Shown here one piece after another: positions 6,162-8,699 of a stretch of DNA of 8,699 nt (position 1 is the first letter of the stretch; every line of letters starts with the position of its first letter). A model generated the notes under the pieces. The model ran no database searches and was not told the DNA's origin. It saw nothing but the letters and a program-made list of their open reading frames with translations. The stretch comes from Gemmatimonadota bacterium. GTDB taxonomy: Bacteria; Gemmatimonadota; Gemmatimonadetes; Gemmatimonadales; Gemmatimonadaceae. A program made the position numbers and the translations under genes. Location: contig PLMM01000390.1 in the NCBI GenBank assembly GCA_003142495.1, positions 1-8,699 on the forward strand, read 5' to 3'.

Positions 6162-7484
6162 ATGGCTGCATCCGTGCTCACTGCCCAGTCCGAAATGAGT
6201 CGCACAAACGACGCGCACTCAAACCCGCGCGCGCAGACGCTCGCCGAGCGCTTCGATGCCGTTCGTGCGCAGAGCGAACGGCTGTGCGAGCCTCTCGACA
6301 CGGAGGATTACGTCGTCAGCAGCATGGCCGACGTGAGCCCGACCAAGTGGCATCTCGCGCACACGAGCTGGTTCTTCGAGACGTTCATCCTCGGTCCGCA
6401 CGCGCCCGAGTACGTATCGCCGAATCCGCGGTACGCGTTTCTCTTCAATTCCTACTACGTGCAGGCGGGCGAGCGCCACTGTCGCGCGATGCGCGGGCTC
6501 GTGACGCGACCTACGGTGCGCGAAGTCTTCCAATATCGCGCTCATGTCAATGAAGCGATGCGCGCGCTCCTCGGCGAGATCAACGAGGATCAGAATCATC
6601 CGGCGTATCCGCTCATCGTGCTCGGACTCCATCACGAGCAGCAGCATCAAGAGCTGCTCGTCACGGACATCAAGCACGTCTTCTGGATGAATCCTCTTCG
6701 CCCCGTCTATAGCGAGCGCGCGGAGCTGCCCGAGCGCGTGCTCCCCGAATCGGCGTGGAAGTCGTTCGGCGGCGGCGTGCATCGCATCGGGCAGCAGGAC
6801 GAGGGCTTCTCGTTCGACAACGAGCTGCCGGCGCACCGCGAATTTCTCGAGGACTTCAGGTTCGCATCGCGGCTCGTCACGAATGGCGAGTATCTCGACT
6901 TCATCAATGACGGCGGCTACAAGCGCTCGGAGCTCTGGCTCTCGCCCGGGCTCGCGATGGTAAACGACGGTGGATGGGAAGCGCCATTCTATTGGGAGCG
7001 CGCCGGCGATGGCTTTACGGAGTTCACGCTTGCGGGCACTCGTGCGGTGGCGCTCGATGAGCCCGTGTGTCACGTGAGCTACTACGAGGCGGATGCGTTT
7101 GCGCGGTGGGCGAAGCGTCGGCTGCCGACCGAGGCGGAGTGGGAGGTCGCGGCGCGAGGCGTGCCGATCGAGGGAACCTTCGTCGAGCGCGAGCGCTTTC
7201 ATCCGGCACCCGCTGGCGCGGAAGCGATCGCCTCGGGCGAGCTCACGCAACTCTACGGCGATGTGTGGCAGTGGACGCAGAGCGCGTATGTCGGCTACCC
7301 GGGCTTCAAGGCGGACACCGGCGCGATCGGTGAATACAACGGCAAGTGGATGGCCGATCAGTGGGTGCTGCGCGGCGCGTCGTGCGCAACGCCTCAGTCG
7401 CACGCTCGGCTGACGTACAGAAACTTTTTCCCATCGGATGCACGGTGGCAGTTCATGGGGATTCGCCTTGCCGACCACGCGTGA
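6162..7484 (+). CDS. egtB: Ergothioneine biosynthesis protein EgtB (iron-dependent sulfoxide synthase)
   Basis: EgtB is a non-haem iron enzyme that uses O2 to join hercynine to a thiol (gamma-Glu-Cys or Cys), forming the sulfoxide precursor of ergothioneine. The 440-aa protein has an N-terminal DinB-like four-helix domain and a C-terminal FGE/sulfatase-modifying-type domain. Expected iron ligands are His67 (in KWHLAH) and His158 and His162 (in HHEQQHQEL). NSYYVQAGERH contains a tandem Tyr98-Tyr99. From memory, the Chloracidobacterium thermophilum enzyme, which accepts free cysteine, has His62/153/157 and Tyr93/94; every one of these maps here with the same offset of five, which is strong support for that subtype. 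The C-terminal half has FRFASRLVTNGEYLDFI, VCHVSYYEADAFARWA, RLPTEAEWE and the closing RGASCATP and TYRNFFPSDARWQF. egtD follows 13 nt after the stop. The sulfoxide lyase EgtE is not in the window. Confidence 0.96.
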   Translation: MAASVLTAQSEMSRTNDAHSNPRAQTLAERFDAVRAQSERLCEPLDTEDYVVSSMADVSPTKWHLAHTSWFFETFILGPHAPEYVSPNPRYAFLFNSYYVQAGERHCRAMRGLVTRPTVREVFQYRAHVNEAMRALLGEINEDQNHPAYPLIVLGLHHEQQHQELLVTDIKHVFWMNPLRPVYSERAELPERVLPESAWKSFGGGVHRIGQQDEGFSFDNELPAHREFLEDFRFASRLVTNGEYLDFINDGGYKRSELWLSPGLAMVNDGGWEAPFYWERAGDGFTEFTLAGTRAVALDEPVCHVSYYEADAFARWAKRRLPTEAEWEVAARGVPIEGTFVERERFHPAPAGAEAIASGELTQLYGDVWQWTQSAYVGYPGFKADTGAIGEYNGKWMADQWVLRGASCATPQSHARLTYRNFFPSDARWQFMGIRLADHA

Positions 7485-7497
7485 TGAGCGCTCTACG

Positions 7498-8466
7498 ATG
7501 CCAGCGATGCGGCGCGGTGTGCCGCGCGTCGTCGCGCGCCCGAATACCCAGAGCATTCGCGACGAGGTGCTGCGCGGGCTGCACGCCGAGCCGAAGACGT
7601 TGCCGCCGAAGCTCTTTTACGATGCAGTAGGCGCGGAGCTGTTCGAGCAGATCTGCGAGCTTCCCGAGTACTATCTCACGCGCGCGGAGCTCGAGATTCT
7701 GCACGCGCGCGCGGGGGAGATCGCGGAGCTCGCGGGGCCCCGCGTGGCGCTGCTGGAATACGGCAGCGGCGCCGGCGTGAAGATTCGGCTGTTGCTCGAT
7801 GCGCTCGAGTCGCCGGCGGCGTACGTGCCGATCGACGTCTCGCGCGAGCAGCTCGCGCGCGTGTCGACGGAGCTCGCGGCGGAATACCCCCGCGTTGCGG
7901 TGCGCCCGCTCAACGCCGACTACACGCTGCCGCTCGCGGTGCCGACGCTCCCCGAAGGCTCGCGTCGCGTCGCGTTTTTCCCCGGCTCGACGATCGGCAA
8001 CTTCCATCCAATGGAGGCCGCGGTCTTTCTCGGACGCGTACGCCGCGCGGTCGGAAAAGATGGCGCGCTGATTCTTGGTGCCGATCGCTGCAAGTCCGCC
8101 GCCGTGTTGAACGCCGCATACGATGATGCGGCCGGCGTGACGGCGAAGTTCAACCTCAACATGCTCACGCGCCTCAACCACGATGTGGGCGCGCGCTTCG
8201 ACGTCAGCAACTTCCAGCATCGCGCTTTCTTCAACTCGCGCGCGAGCAGGGTCGAGATGCATCTCGTCAGCAAGGAAGCACAGATCGTGCGGGTCGGGGG
8301 CGACTTCATCGACTTCGAGAAAGGCGAGTCGATCTGGACGGAGAGCTCGTACAAGTACGATCGCGCGCGCCTCGAGGAGCTGATCGAGACGGCGGGCTTC
8401 CGCATCAGGAAGCTGTGGACGAACTCGAAGCGCCAGTTCTGGGTCGCCTACCTCGACGCAGCGTGA
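7498..8466 (+). CDS. egtD: L-histidine N-alpha-methyltransferase EgtD
   Basis: EgtD transfers three methyl groups from S-adenosylmethionine to the alpha-amino group of histidine, giving hercynine, the substrate of EgtB. The 322-aa length matches the M. smegmatis enzyme (about 321). Visible features are LFYDAVGAELFEQIC and PEYYLTRAE (substrate-side tyrosines near 41 and 58), the SAM-binding LLEYGSGAGVKIRLLL (85-100), PIDVSREQL (111-119), FFPGSTIGNFHP with Asn168, GADRCKSAAVLNAAYDD (194-210), and WTESSYKY with Glu282 and Ser284, the positions I recall for histidine-carboxylate and amine recognition. The frame is open 20 codons further up to an ATG inside egtB (7438), but that extension is only the shadow of the egtB end, so I start at 7498. 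The Shine-Dalgarno is poor, and another in-frame ATG lies at 7507. Tight linkage behind egtB indicates an operon, with EgtD translation possibly helped by ribosomes finishing EgtB. Its 3' end overlaps the convergent permease gene. Confidence 0.95.
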   Translation: MPAMRRGVPRVVARPNTQSIRDEVLRGLHAEPKTLPPKLFYDAVGAELFEQICELPEYYLTRAELEILHARAGEIAELAGPRVALLEYGSGAGVKIRLLLDALESPAAYVPIDVSREQLARVSTELAAEYPRVAVRPLNADYTLPLAVPTLPEGSRRVAFFPGSTIGNFHPMEAAVFLGRVRRAVGKDGALILGADRCKSAAVLNAAYDDAAGVTAKFNLNMLTRLNHDVGARFDVSNFQHRAFFNSRASRVEMHLVSKEAQIVRVGGDFIDFEKGESIWTESSYKYDRARLEELIETAGFRIRKLWTNSKRQFWVAYLDAA

Positions 8467-8699
8467 CGCAGATGGGCCGGTGTGACCGCACGCTCGACGA
8501 GCGCGAGCGCACCGTCCACTAGCAGCGCGAGCGCGGCGGCGGGAAGCGCGCCAGACAGAATCATGTTCGTGTCCGCGAGCGCGAGCCCCGCGACGATCGG
8601 CTCGCCGAGCCCGCCGGCACCGATAAAGGCGGCAAGCGTCGCCGCGCCGACGGTGATGACAGCCGCCGTGCGAATCCCCGACATGATGACGGGCGCTGC
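8448..8699 (-). CDS. Osmoprotectant-type (OpuB/ProW-like) ABC transporter permease, C-terminal part
   Basis: Only the last 83 residues are in the window; the 5' part lies beyond the right edge. The visible start AAPVIMSGIRTAAVITVGAA is the EAA-type coupling region of binding-protein-dependent permeases. It is followed by LAAFIGAGGLGEPIVAGLAL and a last hydrophobic helix (ILSGALPAAALALLVDGALA), a pattern typical of glycine betaine/choline/carnitine permeases (OpuBB, OpuCB, YehW, ProW). The protein ends with a short basic tail right after the last helix, so no substrate-binding domain is fused at the C-terminus, unlike EgtU of Helicobacter and Streptococcus. The in-frame ATG at 8684 is internal, since the conserved motif continues upstream of it. 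The TAG stop lies inside egtD, giving a 19-nt tail-to-tail overlap. The substrate could be a quaternary amine osmolyte or, given the neighbour, hercynine or ergothioneine (both trimethylammonium betaines); this last is inference. Confidence 0.87.
   Translation of the reverse strand, partial: AAPVIMSGIRTAAVITVGAATLAAFIGAGGLGEPIVAGLALADTNMILSGALPAAALALLVDGALALVERAVTPAHLRHAASR

Noticed and set aside
7438..7497. Upstream ATG extending EgtD by 20 residues into egtB
   Set aside because: The extension has no family counterpart and is simply an alternate frame of the egtB end; the 322-aa form matches the family length.
6219..7556. Long open frame (445 codons) antisense to egtB
   Set aside because: It lies opposite a firmly identified gene, its product is Arg/His/Leu-rich with no family features, and such shadow frames are normal in high-GC DNA.
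7453..8262. Antisense open frame (269 codons) across egtD
   Set aside because: Low-complexity, Arg-rich product opposite a gene with clear catalytic motifs.
1..8699. Search for CRISPR arrays, tRNA genes, insertion-sequence ends and direct repeats
   Set aside because: I saw no regularly spaced repeats, no tRNA-like sequence and no transposase or terminal repeats. The frequent GCGC tracts are compositional.

Overview
This is an ordinary-looking, densely coded stretch of a high-GC bacterial chromosome, rich in CG and with strong G/C third positions in the coding frames. It carries seven complete genes and two genes cut by the window edges. I see no tRNA, rRNA, insertion sequence, phage gene or CRISPR array. 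The gene styles (DUF5996 protein, lone UBP zinc finger, ergothioneine genes with a tandem-tyrosine EgtB, DcsG-like ATP-grasp) and the weak Shine-Dalgarno sites suggest an environmental GC-rich phylum such as Gemmatimonadota or Acidobacteriota. That placement is inference only; there is no phylogenetic marker here.

Left part, minus strand (1-2248): a RimK/DcsG-like ATP-grasp ligase is followed, after a 67-nt gap, by a membrane-anchored multi-PAS sensor whose output domain lies beyond base 1. A 134-nt divergent spacer (2249-2382) separates them from the plus-strand genes.

Centre, plus strand (2383-4667): lplA (lipoate-protein ligase with its C-terminal domain), then a 97-aa UBP-type zinc-finger protein whose stop overlaps by 4 nt the GTG start of a DUF5996 protein. 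A short hairpin with a UUCG loop and a T-rich tail sits after lplA. A GC-only hairpin sits where the DUF5996 gene meets the convergent flavoprotein gene.

Right part (4675-8699): a two-cysteine flavoprotein disulfide reductase on the minus strand is transcribed divergently from an egtB-egtD pair on the plus strand. EgtD trimethylates histidine to hercynine and EgtB then makes the sulfoxide C-S bond. EgtB carries the tandem tyrosine of the Chloracidobacterium-type enzymes. This fits a short route that uses free cysteine, and no egtA, egtC or egtE is in view. Running towards egtD, and overlapping its 3' end by 19 nt, is the end of an osmoprotectant-type (OpuB/ProW-like) ABC permease. It belongs to the superfamily that includes the ergothioneine importer EgtUV. 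The right part may therefore be a small low-molecular-weight-thiol locus (synthesis, possible reduction, possible transport). Only the synthesis part is firmly supported by sequence.

I did not find a clearly undescribed system. The best leads are the flavoprotein lacking its normal His-Glu pair next to egtB, the permease abutting egtD, and the translationally coupled zinc-finger/DUF5996 pair.
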